Origin: Kaistella soli
GTDB lineage: Bacteria; Bacteroidota; Bacteroidia; Flavobacteriales; Weeksellaceae
Length of the DNA stretch: 64,000 nt
Direction: 5' to 3'
Assembly: GCF_019038595.1 (NCBI RefSeq)
Contig: NZ_JAHOPF010000003.1
Span: forward strand, 434,001-498,000
Part shown: positions 44,995 through 54,219 of the stretch, one piece after another
Layout of the letters: the number at the start of each line of letters is the position of its first letter
How positions within the stretch are numbered: the first letter of the stretch is position 1
Notes under the pieces: model-generated
Told to the model about the DNA's origin: nothing
The model's input: only the letters and a program-made list of their open reading frames with translations
Databases searched by the model: none
Made by a program: the position numbers and the translations under genes

Positions 44995-46110
44995 TTAATA
45001 ATCTGAGTTCGAAGATTCTTCCCCGATATTCCAGGTAAGACCGAATCTTAGTGTATTGTCCAATGCTGAATTTACTTTGGATGTGTTGATCAGGTAAGAC
45101 ATATCCAGACCGAAAGACTGGTATTTTAAACCAACACCAACCGTGGCATACTGTCTTGCTCCCTGTTGCTCGCTTTCATGGAAATAACCGCCTCTTAAAG
45201 CGAATGCGTTATCATATTCATATTCTACAGCGCCGCTGAACATAATGCTTTGAGGGTTGCTGAAAGATTTTCCGATGCCTGCGATAACGCCTACATTCGG
45301 TACGTTGCCGGTTTTATCGGGTCCCGGAACCAAAAGTTTTGAAGCTTCAAAATTAACTCCAACCCGGTTTAAATCATCTACGAAAAGATCGTAACCTGCA
45401 CCCAATCTTGCCATGGTAGGAAGATAAGATCTTGATTCGTCATCGCCGGTATAATCTAATCTCGGTCCTAAGTTCTGAATTGCGAAACCTGCTTTTGCGC
45501 GTCCTTCGAAATCATTGATGCTTGCGTGTTTTTCAGACTGAAAATAGCCGGAAACATCTACTGCAAAAGAATTTGCTGGTTTCAAAGTATTATCGGAGTT
45601 AAAGCCTCCCGACAGATCGGAGCGGATAAATCTACCGGTAACCGCCATTGAATAAGTGTCTGTAAGTTTTAGTCCATAAGCCAAATCGATGGAAAATTCG
45701 TTAGGTTTTGCAGTACCCTCCTGAACAACCTCTGTCCCTACCAATTTTGTAAGATCTACAGCTCCCATATTGAAATAGTAAACACTGGCAGAAATAGTAG
45801 CTCTTTCTTCCTCACCTAAAAACTGATGATAAGCACCATAAAGTAAAAATACGTCATTGGTTAACTTGCTCATATAAGGAGTATAATTAACACCAATTGC
45901 AGAAGTAGTTTTGCTGAAAGGATATTTAGCCGCGTTCCAGAACTGGGAAAAAGCATCAGTTGTGGTTGCTACACCCTGATCTCCCATTCCGCCGGCTCTT
46001 GCATCAGGGGAAATTCTCAGAAACGGAGCACCGGTAAGGACGATCTGCGAATAAGCCGCCACACTCATTCCTAGTCCTAATCCTAAAAATAGTTTTTTAG
46101 TCAATTTCAT
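44995..46110 (-). CDS. porV: Type IX secretion outer-membrane protein PorV
   Basis: A 371-residue outer-membrane barrel (FadL-like): signal peptide ends near AAYSQ, then APFLRISPDARAGGMGDQGVATT, the PorV hallmark, and a barrel ending in an aromatic-rich strand. PorV shuttles CTD cargo from the translocon to the PorU attachment complex. It starts 26 nt after porU with no terminator between. Confidence 0.93.
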   Translation of the reverse strand: MKLTKKLFLGLGLGMSVAAYSQIVLTGAPFLRISPDARAGGMGDQGVATTTDAFSQFWNAAKYPFSKTTSAIGVNYTPYMSKLTNDVFLLYGAYHQFLGEEERATISASVYYFNMGAVDLTKLVGTEVVQEGTAKPNEFSIDLAYGLKLTDTYSMAVTGRFIRSDLSGGFNSDNTLKPANSFAVDVSGYFQSEKHASINDFEGRAKAGFAIQNLGPRLDYTGDDESRSYLPTMARLGAGYDLFVDDLNRVGVNFEASKLLVPGPDKTGNVPNVGVIAGIGKSFSNPQSIMFSGAVEYEYDNAFALRGGYFHESEQQGARQYATVGVGLKYQSFGLDMSYLINTSKVNSALDNTLRFGLTWNIGEESSNSDY

Positions 46111-46136
46111 AAAGTCGTTATTTATCGTTTATATTT

Positions 46137-49100
46137 TTATTTTAAAATGACCATTTTTTCTACTGCTGTTGCGCTTCCCTTGCATTTATCCTGATTCTGG
46201 CTTTTTGCAAAAATCTTAAAAATGTAAGTTCCCTTTCCTACCGCATCGCCGAAATCATCCTTACCGTCCCATTCAATTGCGGTTCTCGGGGTTCGGAAAC
46301 CCTGGAAAAACGGTTCTGCTGTTACCGTTGTACTTATCGTTTTAACCAGTTTACCTGTAATCGTATAAATCTGAACATTCACATCCAAAGCACTGTCGCA
46401 GTTGTGTTCAAACTGAACGTACGTCTTGCTGGTAAAAGGATTGGGCCAGTTTAACAGTTTGTTAACAATTAAATTTTGGTTGGTTTCATCCTTAACTACA
46501 AAGTTTAACGTCTCTGTGGTCGAATTATTGTTGATGTCCCAAACTTTAAAGGTTAACTGATGAGGTCCCGGCGCTAAATTACGGAAAGGATAATTAACAT
46601 TTCCTTTTTGGTAATCTGACAAAGAGGCGTTCAAACAGCCGTTTCCGTCACCGGAAAAGTAGAAGTCATTTAGAACAACCGTATTGATGATTTTTCCGTC
46701 CAGAATGACCGTGATATCGTGACCAATCCCTGAACCGGTGGAATTAATTCCTTTGTCATCGGTGACACAGGCAAGAAGCAGTGGGTTCTGATCTGTAATT
46801 CCGCCGTCAGCGAAATTCGTATTGTTCATGTAAAGTTTTACTTTCGGTGCCTGATTATCGTTGATTCCATCCGGGTTGATTCCCCCGATTTTCTGAACCT
46901 GATTATTAAATACATCAAAAACTTTATTGTCCGCGTAAGCTAAAATACGTCCGTTTCCAATTTCATAGTTGATGTCTTTCGGTACATAAAATTCAACAGT
47001 GAAAACGCCGTTTACCGCCTGACCTGAAGATTTTACAATAGCGCCGTTTTCTTCGGTGTAGGAAAGAACCGGTGACATTTTAGGTAAACCGTCATTGTTA
47101 AGCGTCTTTTTGTTGAGGCGTTTATCAAAAATGTTAATGGCGACTCTTCCGTTGAAGGTATTGTCTAAAGTCCCGTCGGCTTTATTGATATGTCCTTTTA
47201 CTTTGACAAAATCGAGTGCGCGTAGCTGTCCAGGTACCGGCGATTCAATTTCATCGATATTTAAAAGTCTTTTTGGACGGCTTAGTTTGGTGGCAGGATC
47301 TCCAAGTAAATTTACCTTGAGGTGATCACTATGTATGCCCTTTTCAATTTTTGCTTTCAGAAAAGCATCGCCCAGATTAACGAAATCATCATTGACCAAT
47401 TCAAATAAATGCCTGGTAAAAATTGTCGTGAATTCCTCACCATAACCTACACCGATCGCACGGCTGGAAGTAAGCATCATCGAAGCCCCGCCCTGTTTGG
47501 ATTTAAGAACCTGTTCACCGGCAGAGAAAGTAGCGGGATCGTCCCAGAGCGTAAATTCGCAGGTAATTGTAGAAACCAGCGGGAATCGGGAATACACATT
47601 ATTATAATTATTGAAATTCTGAATTTCATCGATTGTTAAAACCCGTTCCTGAGCCCAGCCGTTGATCCCTCCATGTCCGAAGTAAAATAAATAAAGGCTG
47701 TTTCCTACATCATTTGATATCGCCTGATTGACCTGAGGGTATCTTTGTCCCCCGGCGGAAGTTTGCGCAGTGAAAGCATCAAGATATAATTTACGCACAT
47801 TATATTCTTTTCTTAAATTCCCCGCTTCGAAGACATTCACCAATGACGCATTCATGGTATTATGGAAAGGAAACTGATTGTCGGCATCATCATCCACTAC
47901 AAAATCGAGTTTCATCCGCCATTCGCCAAATGGAGTAGACTGGCCGGGAAGTCCGTTGTTGTAAGCAAGGGTTTTGTCAATTAAAAGTTTAGCTTCGGAA
48001 ACGTTTCCAGCCGGTAATCTTCCGATAGGGAAATCAGGTAGAGTTGAAGATAAAAGGACTGCTCCGAGACTTTGAGGCGAGGTCATTGCATAATAGTCAT
48101 CGGTCACAAATGAATTGGCATAATCACCACTTTCCTCACTTTCGTATGAAGGAACAATATCTGCGCCCGGATGATTTTTTCCTTTATAATCGTAAGATGC
48201 ATCACCAAGGATAAACGCATATTTTAGCTTTCCTGAAGGAGTGTTCAGCTTGGTCGCAAAATCTCTTATTGCCGTAATATCTTTACCGCCGCTGCTGAAT
48301 TCATTATAAATCTTATTCACATCCACTACCGCAACATTATATTTGTTTTGGTAAAAATTGGCAAGTCTCTGTGCATGGCCCATCATTTCCGGAGTGGTGA
48401 TCATCAGGTAATCAATATTCTGTAATCCTGATAAATCCTGATTTTCAATTTTTCCCACAAAAGAAGGTGCAAAAGCATCAGCGCTTTTAAATGCAACAAA
48501 TTCGTTAATATAAGTGTTGCTGTTTGCGACATAACCAAAAGAAAAACTGGAGTTGCTGCCTGATTTATTTACTTTTTTAGATACATTGGTAATATCTGAT
48601 ACCTGCCATACCTGTTCAATGGCTGAAGCATCAGAAATGCTGAATGTATAAAGGTTTCCGCTTCCTTCCACGATATTGTAACTGCGGAAATTCATCTGTG
48701 AATTATTGAATTTTAAATCTTCTTTATACTGTACTTCGGCATAGTCAAAGTAAAATTTACCGTTCGGGTTTGCGGCAGTGTTTGGTGCGTAATTAAAAGT
48801 CAGCTGGCTCCCCTGTACATTAGTGACTGTTCCGCTGTAAGTGACCGGAAAATATTCTTTTTTTTCACCGGCAGATATCGTTGACGTTGAAGGAGTTAAG
48901 CCGTTGATGTTGGTGGTGATCTGATTACCTGAAGACTGATATCCGATCACCCGAGTCCTGTAGGTGATCACATCTGCTGCCTGAATCGGGGATTTTGTAT
49001 TGAAAGTAACGGCTTTGTTAGCAGTAATAGCATCACCGGTCCAGATTCTTCCGATTTTCATTAAATTGAATTTCTCCTCATTGATGTATTGGTAATCATC

Positions 49101-50042
49101 ATATCGGGAAATTACGTCAGCATTCACCGCCTGGTCAGTTTCCTGCACTCTTTTGCCCGGACCCAAATCAAAATTGATAAAATAATAGGCAAAATCTTCA
49201 TAGAGGTTGATGAAATTTCCGGGCTTATCAGTTCTTGTTTCTATTCTTCTGTTGAGAGTCCCGTTAGGAGTATCGTAATTTTTATAAACATTGTATCCGT
49301 TCGGCCCCTGCGCATAGAAAAGTGCATAATCATCTTCATTCCAGATACCGTCATCTTCTCCCGCCACCTGTATCGCGTCTTCCTGCAGTGCAGAATATCT
49401 GGTGTCCTGATTGTGTTCCGGCAACATCAGGCCGCCATTTCCGTAGATTCTGAAATTTTTAGGGTTGATATTCGACGGATTGATTCCATTATCACGGAGG
49501 AATTTGGTTGTAATTTTAAAAATACCGGATTTATCAACTTTAATTTTATAAAAATTTCCTGTTTTTAGAGGATTATCCGTAGTTCCTATTTTTCCCGTAA
49601 AAGAGGTTGAAGTCTCTAAAGCCTTGCTGCCGACAACAATGCTGAAAGCAGTAAGCCTGTAGATTCCGTCTTTTTCAGATTTTAGCGCAGAAACTTTTAT
49701 GTTAGAAGTAGTTTCCCTGGTATAAGGGTTGGTGTAATTGCTTATTTCAGTTCTTTCCTTGGTGGGAATGTTGTATAAACTAAGATCAAACAGTTCTTTT
49801 TGAGACATTTTTTCCCAAACCATATTGCTAACAGTTTGATTGCTTCCCGTAAATTTGAGTGACGAGCGGAAGTAAACAGAACCTTCTTCATAGGCAAAGC
49901 CCTCATTTTTAAAAAACGGAACGGTTACCTGATAAGTTCCATAGTCAATTGTTTTGCTGCCTTCCCATTGAATCTTAGTGGTTTGAGCCGTCGCTAAAGA
50001 AATAAAAAAGTTAAATAATAACAGGGTTAAAATGCTTTTCAT
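46137..50042 (-). CDS. porU: Type IX secretion sortase PorU
   Basis: A 1301-residue cell-surface sortase that removes the CTD from T9SS cargo and joins cargo to lipopolysaccharide. After a signal peptide and a large beta-rich N-terminal region comes a gingipain-type C25 domain with catalytic H790 (YFGHGGINGW) and C828 (TITCEFTLW); TLWDDPATFSAGEQ is characteristic. The C-terminus (about 1190-1301) has a FlgD/CTD-like Ig domain with NWPNPFTSKTYVQF. porU, porV and divergent gldJ share the order seen in Flavobacterium johnsoniae. Confidence 0.95.
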   Translation of the reverse strand: MKSILTLLLFNFFISLATAQTTKIQWEGSKTIDYGTYQVTVPFFKNEGFAYEEGSVYFRSSLKFTGSNQTVSNMVWEKMSQKELFDLSLYNIPTKERTEISNYTNPYTRETTSNIKVSALKSEKDGIYRLTAFSIVVGSKALETSTSFTGKIGTTDNPLKTGNFYKIKVDKSGIFKITTKFLRDNGINPSNINPKNFRIYGNGGLMLPEHNQDTRYSALQEDAIQVAGEDDGIWNEDDYALFYAQGPNGYNVYKNYDTPNGTLNRRIETRTDKPGNFINLYEDFAYYFINFDLGPGKRVQETDQAVNADVISRYDDYQYINEEKFNLMKIGRIWTGDAITANKAVTFNTKSPIQAADVITYRTRVIGYQSSGNQITTNINGLTPSTSTISAGEKKEYFPVTYSGTVTNVQGSQLTFNYAPNTAANPNGKFYFDYAEVQYKEDLKFNNSQMNFRSYNIVEGSGNLYTFSISDASAIEQVWQVSDITNVSKKVNKSGSNSSFSFGYVANSNTYINEFVAFKSADAFAPSFVGKIENQDLSGLQNIDYLMITTPEMMGHAQRLANFYQNKYNVAVVDVNKIYNEFSSGGKDITAIRDFATKLNTPSGKLKYAFILGDASYDYKGKNHPGADIVPSYESEESGDYANSFVTDDYYAMTSPQSLGAVLLSSTLPDFPIGRLPAGNVSEAKLLIDKTLAYNNGLPGQSTPFGEWRMKLDFVVDDDADNQFPFHNTMNASLVNVFEAGNLRKEYNVRKLYLDAFTAQTSAGGQRYPQVNQAISNDVGNSLYLFYFGHGGINGWAQERVLTIDEIQNFNNYNNVYSRFPLVSTITCEFTLWDDPATFSAGEQVLKSKQGGASMMLTSSRAIGVGYGEEFTTIFTRHLFELVNDDFVNLGDAFLKAKIEKGIHSDHLKVNLLGDPATKLSRPKRLLNIDEIESPVPGQLRALDFVKVKGHINKADGTLDNTFNGRVAINIFDKRLNKKTLNNDGLPKMSPVLSYTEENGAIVKSSGQAVNGVFTVEFYVPKDINYEIGNGRILAYADNKVFDVFNNQVQKIGGINPDGINDNQAPKVKLYMNNTNFADGGITDQNPLLLACVTDDKGINSTGSGIGHDITVILDGKIINTVVLNDFYFSGDGNGCLNASLSDYQKGNVNYPFRNLAPGPHQLTFKVWDINNNSTTETLNFVVKDETNQNLIVNKLLNWPNPFTSKTYVQFEHNCDSALDVNVQIYTITGKLVKTISTTVTAEPFFQGFRTPRTAIEWDGKDDFGDAVGKGTYIFKIFAKSQNQDKCKGSATAVEKMVILK

Positions 50043-50202
50043 CTGTGTGTAAATTTCAAGAATACAAATTAAACAAAAAATAATAGATATTATATGAACA
50101 ATAAAATTAATTTGTTAACGTTTTCAAAAAAAAATCAATTTATAATTTGATTTATTAAAGAATTTATTTTTTCTTTGTATTCTGAAAATATCTATATCAA
50201 CT

Positions 50203-51810
50203 ATGAATAAACTTAAGTTGTTTACATTGTTAGCGTTTAGTTCTACTCTTATTCTTACGAGTTGCGGCGGCGGCGGTAACGGTAAGAAAGGTGGTGGTAC
50301 TAAGCGTTTTACAAGTAAAACCGGATGGAAGCCCAATGATCAAAAAGGGTGGTTCTTCACCGGAAAACAACAGAAACAGAAAGGATGGCCAGGGATGGTA
50401 TATGTTGAAGGCGGAACTTTTACCATGGGATTGGTGAAGGATGATGTAATGCATGACTGGAACAATTCCCCAAGAAGAATGCAGGTAAGTGCGTTTTTCC
50501 TAGGCGAAACCGAAATTACCAATTACGAATACAGAGAGTATGTGACCTGGCTGAAATTTGTTTTCCCGCCGTCAGATCCAAGTTTTAAAGAAATTTATAA
50601 AGGAGCGCTTCCTGATACCTTAGTTTGGAACAACGAGCTTTCAAGAAACGATTTTGCTGAAACTTATTTCCGCAGACCTGAATATGATTATTATCCTGTT
50701 GTAGGCGTTTCATGGCTTCAGGCTTCGAGATATTGTGATTGGTTAACTGACAGAGCGAATGAAAAAGCATTGATGGCACAGGGAATTATTTCAAAAGATT
50801 TCTATACCAACGATTCAAATAATCAGGGTCCCAATTCATTTAACCTGGATAAATTCAAAGCTAACGATCCTGAAATGGAAGCTTATGTTAACAAACAGAG
50901 GCTTCAGCAGAAATCAGGAATCAAAACCAGTAACCAAAGAATTCTTTCGGCAAACAGAAATGCGACAGCAGGCGTAGTTGAAAAATTCCGTCTTCCTACG
51001 GAAGTGGAATGGGAATTTGCTGCTTTAGGAATGCAGAAAGACAGAGAGTACAATCTGTATCTTAATAAAAAACCTGAAATCGAACAGCTGAAAGGTAAAA
51101 AAGGTAAAAACCGCGGTATGTATCTTGAAAACTTTAAACAAGGTCGAGGTGATTATTCCGGTGTTGCAGGATGGAAAAATGACGGTTCACCGACAACAGC
51201 TGACGTAAAACAATATCCTTCCAATAATTTAGGAATCTTCGGAATGTTCGGTAACGTTGCAGAATGGACTGCGGATGTTTACAGACCGATAATTGACGAA
51301 GAAGCCAGCGATTTCAATTACTACAGAGGAAACGTAAATCAGGAGGTAGTAAAAAATGCAGACGGAACGTTTAAAAAGATTGAAGCTGCAAAATATGATA
51401 CGCTTGCTGACGGAAGATTAGTATACAAAGGTCTTCCTGGTCAATATGAAAGAGAAGTGGTTGCCGATAACAGAAACTTCAGAGACGGGGACTTCCAATC
51501 TTCACTTGATGCCGGTTATGGAAGAGCAGAGGACAGCACTACTTCTGGGTATAACATGTACAATTCGAAAGCCAAAAGATTTATTGTAGATGGCCGTGGC
51601 CGTGTAGTATTGCAGAAAGATCCTGTTGCAAGAACTACCAGAGTTTCCAATGAAGTAAGAGTAATTAAAGGAGGCTCGTGGTTAGACGGAGCTTACTGGC
51701 TGGATCCGGGTCAGAGAAGATTCCGTGATGAAGCCAAATCTTACGGTTGGGTTGGTTTCCGTGTTGCACAGGATGCGAAATCCAGCGGAAAAGGCAGAAC
51801 TAAAAGATAA
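50203..51810 (+). CDS. gldJ: Gliding motility/T9SS lipoprotein GldJ
   Basis: A 535-residue lipoprotein (lipobox LTSC, Cys21) with a glycine-rich segment after it and an FGE-sulfatase-like fold: GMVYVEGGTFTMG near residue 66, ITNYEYREYVTW, and GSWLDGAYWLDPGQRRF with WVGFRVA at the C-terminus. In F. johnsoniae GldJ is needed for gliding and stabilises GldK and T9SS function. The long spacer with poor similarity lies about 260-410. It is the divergent partner of porU; GldK, L, M and N are not in the window. Confidence 0.93.
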   Translation: MNKLKLFTLLAFSSTLILTSCGGGGNGKKGGGTKRFTSKTGWKPNDQKGWFFTGKQQKQKGWPGMVYVEGGTFTMGLVKDDVMHDWNNSPRRMQVSAFFLGETEITNYEYREYVTWLKFVFPPSDPSFKEIYKGALPDTLVWNNELSRNDFAETYFRRPEYDYYPVVGVSWLQASRYCDWLTDRANEKALMAQGIISKDFYTNDSNNQGPNSFNLDKFKANDPEMEAYVNKQRLQQKSGIKTSNQRILSANRNATAGVVEKFRLPTEVEWEFAALGMQKDREYNLYLNKKPEIEQLKGKKGKNRGMYLENFKQGRGDYSGVAGWKNDGSPTTADVKQYPSNNLGIFGMFGNVAEWTADVYRPIIDEEASDFNYYRGNVNQEVVKNADGTFKKIEAAKYDTLADGRLVYKGLPGQYEREVVADNRNFRDGDFQSSLDAGYGRAEDSTTSGYNMYNSKAKRFIVDGRGRVVLQKDPVARTTRVSNEVRVIKGGSWLDGAYWLDPGQRRFRDEAKSYGWVGFRVAQDAKSSGKGRTKR

Positions 51811-51829
51811 TTAGTAATAAAATATTTTC

Positions 51830-51860
51830 AAAATCCTTCTGTAATTGCAGAAGGATTTTT
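51830..51860 (+). terminator. Terminator after gldJ
   Basis: Perfect 12-bp stem (51830-51841, 51848-51859) around AATCCTTCTG, T-run running into the murF promoter box. Confidence 0.85.
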
Positions 51861-51868
51861 TATTTTTG
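51861..51868 (+). promoter_or_regulatory. murF -7 box, 4 nt from the start codon
   Basis: TATTTTTG then AAAA and the ATG at 51873. It starts in the last T of the gldJ terminator tail. Confidence 0.45.
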
Positions 51869-51872
51869 AAAA

Positions 51873-53147
51873 ATGAATGCAGCCTCTTTTTATCCCCTTT
51901 TTTTACAGTCAGGAAAAGTAACCATCGATAGCAGGAAAGTTGAAAAAAATGATATTTTCTTCGCCTTTTCGGGGGAAACCTTCAATGCCGCAACCTTGGC
52001 CGAAACTGCTGCTGATAAAGGCGCCACAGCGGTAATCGTGGAACAGAAGGAATTCGAAAATCCGGACAGGAATATATTTTATGTTCCTTCGACTTTAGAT
52101 TTCTTACAGGAACTTGCGGTTTACCACAGGAATCATTTGAAAATTCCGGTCATTGCTTTGACGGGAAGTAACGGTAAAACCACTACGAAGGAAATTATTC
52201 ACGCTGTTCTCTCGCAGAAATACAAAGTTCAGTACACTTCCGGAAATCTGAACAATCATATCGGCGTGCCCCTCACTTTGCTTTCCATAAAGCCTGAACA
52301 TGAGCTCGCGGTGGTGGAAATGGGTGCAAACCATCAGAAAGAAATCGAGATGCTCTGTACATTGGCTCAGCCTAATTTTGGATATATTACCAATTTCGGG
52401 AAAGCGCATCTTGAAGGTTTTGGCGGTTTCGACGGAGTGATTAAAGGAAAATCTGAACTGTATGATTATCTTAAAAATTACTCAGAAACAATATTAATCA
52501 ACGAAAATGATCCGATTCAAGTTGAGAAAACTGCGGGTTATTCACCAAAAATTACCTTTGGAAAAAATACTTCCGATTATAAGTATGAAGAATTTTCAAA
52601 AGATCATTTTGTAGGCTTAAGTTATAATGGTTCTCAGGCCCAGTCGAAACTGACAGGAAATTATAACTTCACCAATCTGTGTGCTGCGGCAAGTTTAGGC
52701 TTCCATTTTGGATTAGATTTTGAACAAATAAAGCGAGCAATTGAAAACTACACGCCGACCAACATGCGTTCTCAGATTTTAGAGCAAGGCGGGAAAACTT
52801 TTGTACTAGATACTTATAATGCCAATCCGAGTTCAATGGCCGAATCGCTGAAGAACTTCAGCACATTTGAAGGCTCAAAAACCATCATTATCGGCGATAT
52901 GCTCGAGCTTGGAGATGAATCTGAAAAGGAACATCAAACTACTTTAGCACTTGCAGAATCACTGAATTTTGATGAAATTATCACCGTTGGGAAACATTTT
53001 AAAAAGGTGAGTCATCTTTCGAAATCTTTCGAAAATACAGAGGAGCTTTCAGCATATTTAAAGGCATCACCCATTTCCTCTGAAAATGTATTGTTAAAAG
53101 CTTCGCGTGGAATTGCTCTGGAGAAAATAATGGAGTTTATCAGTTAA
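51873..53147 (+). CDS. murF: UDP-MurNAc-tripeptide-D-Ala-D-Ala ligase
   Basis: Last cytoplasmic step of peptidoglycan precursor synthesis. 424 residues, complete: N-terminal UMP-binding Mur domain (SRKVEKNDIFFAFSG), ATP-binding loop TGSNGKTTTKE (about 97-107), EMGANHQKEIE, NFGKAHLEGFGG and the C-terminal domain DTYNANPSSM. The other mur genes are not nearby. Stop overlaps the convergent NUDIX gene by 4 bp. Confidence 0.96.
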   Translation: MNAASFYPLFLQSGKVTIDSRKVEKNDIFFAFSGETFNAATLAETAADKGATAVIVEQKEFENPDRNIFYVPSTLDFLQELAVYHRNHLKIPVIALTGSNGKTTTKEIIHAVLSQKYKVQYTSGNLNNHIGVPLTLLSIKPEHELAVVEMGANHQKEIEMLCTLAQPNFGYITNFGKAHLEGFGGFDGVIKGKSELYDYLKNYSETILINENDPIQVEKTAGYSPKITFGKNTSDYKYEEFSKDHFVGLSYNGSQAQSKLTGNYNFTNLCAAASLGFHFGLDFEQIKRAIENYTPTNMRSQILEQGGKTFVLDTYNANPSSMAESLKNFSTFEGSKTIIIGDMLELGDESEKEHQTTLALAESLNFDEIITVGKHFKKVSHLSKSFENTEELSAYLKASPISSENVLLKASRGIALEKIMEFIS

Positions 53148-53749
53148 TCTAAATTCCAGTAATCATTTAAAATCAGCTTAATATTCCTGAAAGTCATTGG
53201 CAGCACTTCGCTGATGATGGCTTCACGGTTCTTCCAAGAAACCTCGGAGATTCCTTCTTCGATCTGCGGTTTCGGGGTTTCACTGCCGACATACTGCATT
53301 CTGAACCAATATGTTGTTTTCAGTATTTTTTCGCCGTTTCTTTCGGTGTAGATGTGAAAAGTATTGTTGAGAAATTCCTCAAGAATCAGTTCCGAAAGGC
53401 CGGTTTCTTCTTCAATTTCCCGAAGGGCAGCCTGTTCCAGCGATTCTCCTTTTTCTATTTTTCCTTTTGGAAGATCCCATCTTCCGATTCTGTGAATGAA
53501 TAAAAGTTCGCCGTTTTTGTTGCGCACCACACCGCCGGCAGCTTCTATCACTTTGAACATATGGGTAAAATCTTCCCAGATCTCTTCAATGTTTTCTCCA
53601 TAAACATTGAGCTCGGGACAGGAAGTGTTCTGGAGAAGATCAACGGCAATTTCCAAAGTTGCGAAACCTTCGAATCGCAGCTTTTTTTCCATATCTTCAG
53701 GATATTTACTTATTGTTAATTTTTTTTCATTCACAAAAACTTTATACAT
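53144..53749 (-). CDS. NUDIX hydrolase
   Basis: A 201-residue protein with the complete Nudix box at residues 96-118: G-x5-E-x7-REU-xEExGU with G96, E102, R110, E111, E114 and E115 (GKIEKGESL...REIEEETGL). About 65 residues precede the fold. Substrate among nucleoside diphosphate derivatives is undetermined. An ATG at 53767 is in frame, but the -7 box TATTTTTG ends one base before it, so ATG 53749 is preferred. Confidence 0.85.
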   Translation of the reverse strand: MYKVFVNEKKLTISKYPEDMEKKLRFEGFATLEIAVDLLQNTSCPELNVYGENIEEIWEDFTHMFKVIEAAGGVVRNKNGELLFIHRIGRWDLPKGKIEKGESLEQAALREIEEETGLSELILEEFLNNTFHIYTERNGEKILKTTYWFRMQYVGSETPKPQIEEGISEVSWKNREAIISEVLPMTFRNIKLILNDYWNLD

Positions 53750-53752
53750 TTG
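53745..53752 (+). promoter_or_regulatory. SRPBCC gene -7 box
   Basis: TACATTTG, exact TAnnTTTG, 29 nt before the ATG at 53782; overlaps the NUDIX start codon on the other strand. Confidence 0.5.
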
Positions 53753-53768
53753 CAGCCATTTAATCATA

Positions 53769-53776
53769 CAAAAATA
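53769..53776 (-). promoter_or_regulatory. NUDIX gene -7 box
   Basis: Minus-strand TATTTTTG, exact consensus; ends 19 nt upstream of ATG 53749 and decides the start. Confidence 0.5.
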
Positions 53777-53781
53777 TAAAA

Positions 53782-54168
53782 ATGAATTTAGAAGGACGCA
53801 AAATAGTTGTAAATAAATCGGTAAATGAATTGGTTGGGATGCTTCAAAATCCTGAAGATTATAAAAATCTAATGCCTGATTCGCTGCAGAGTTTCGAAGT
53901 AAGAGACAACGGTTTCAAATTCGGTTTAAAGGGAATGCCTGAGATTGCTTTGAAAATAGAAGAGGTGTCAGAAAACCAGGTGCTTTTGAAATCTGCAAGT
54001 TCAAGCCTTGATTTTGAACTTAAAGGCACAATGAACGCCGTAAGTGAGACTCAGACTGAAGTCCAGCTGCTTTTTGAAGGCAAATTCAATCCGTTTATAA
54101 AAATGATGGTTGAAAAACCTTTGCAGAACTTCATCAATACCCTTACGGATAATCTTGAAAAGATTTAG
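53782..54168 (+). CDS. SRPBCC (START-like) family protein
   Basis: A 128-residue protein resembling the SRPBCC helix-grip fold: NKSVNELVGMLQNPEDYKNLMP at the start (typical helix-strand order) and MVEKPLQNFINTLTDNLEKI as the long C-terminal helix. No catalytic residues can be assigned, and ligand-binding or coenzyme-handling roles are usual. It is divergent from the NUDIX gene, with which it shares a 30-bp promoter zone. Confidence 0.65.
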   Translation: MNLEGRKIVVNKSVNELVGMLQNPEDYKNLMPDSLQSFEVRDNGFKFGLKGMPEIALKIEEVSENQVLLKSASSSLDFELKGTMNAVSETQTEVQLLFEGKFNPFIKMMVEKPLQNFINTLTDNLEKI

Positions 54169-54186
54169 AACCGTCTTATAAAAATG

Positions 54187-54217
54187 AAAGCCTTGAAATT
54201 TTTGATTTCAATGCTTT
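54187..54217. terminator. Bidirectional terminator
   Basis: Stem 54187-54199 with 54205-54217 (one mismatch) then T-run, between the SRPBCC gene and the convergent ABC ATPase. Confidence 0.7.
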
Positions 54218-54219
54218 TT

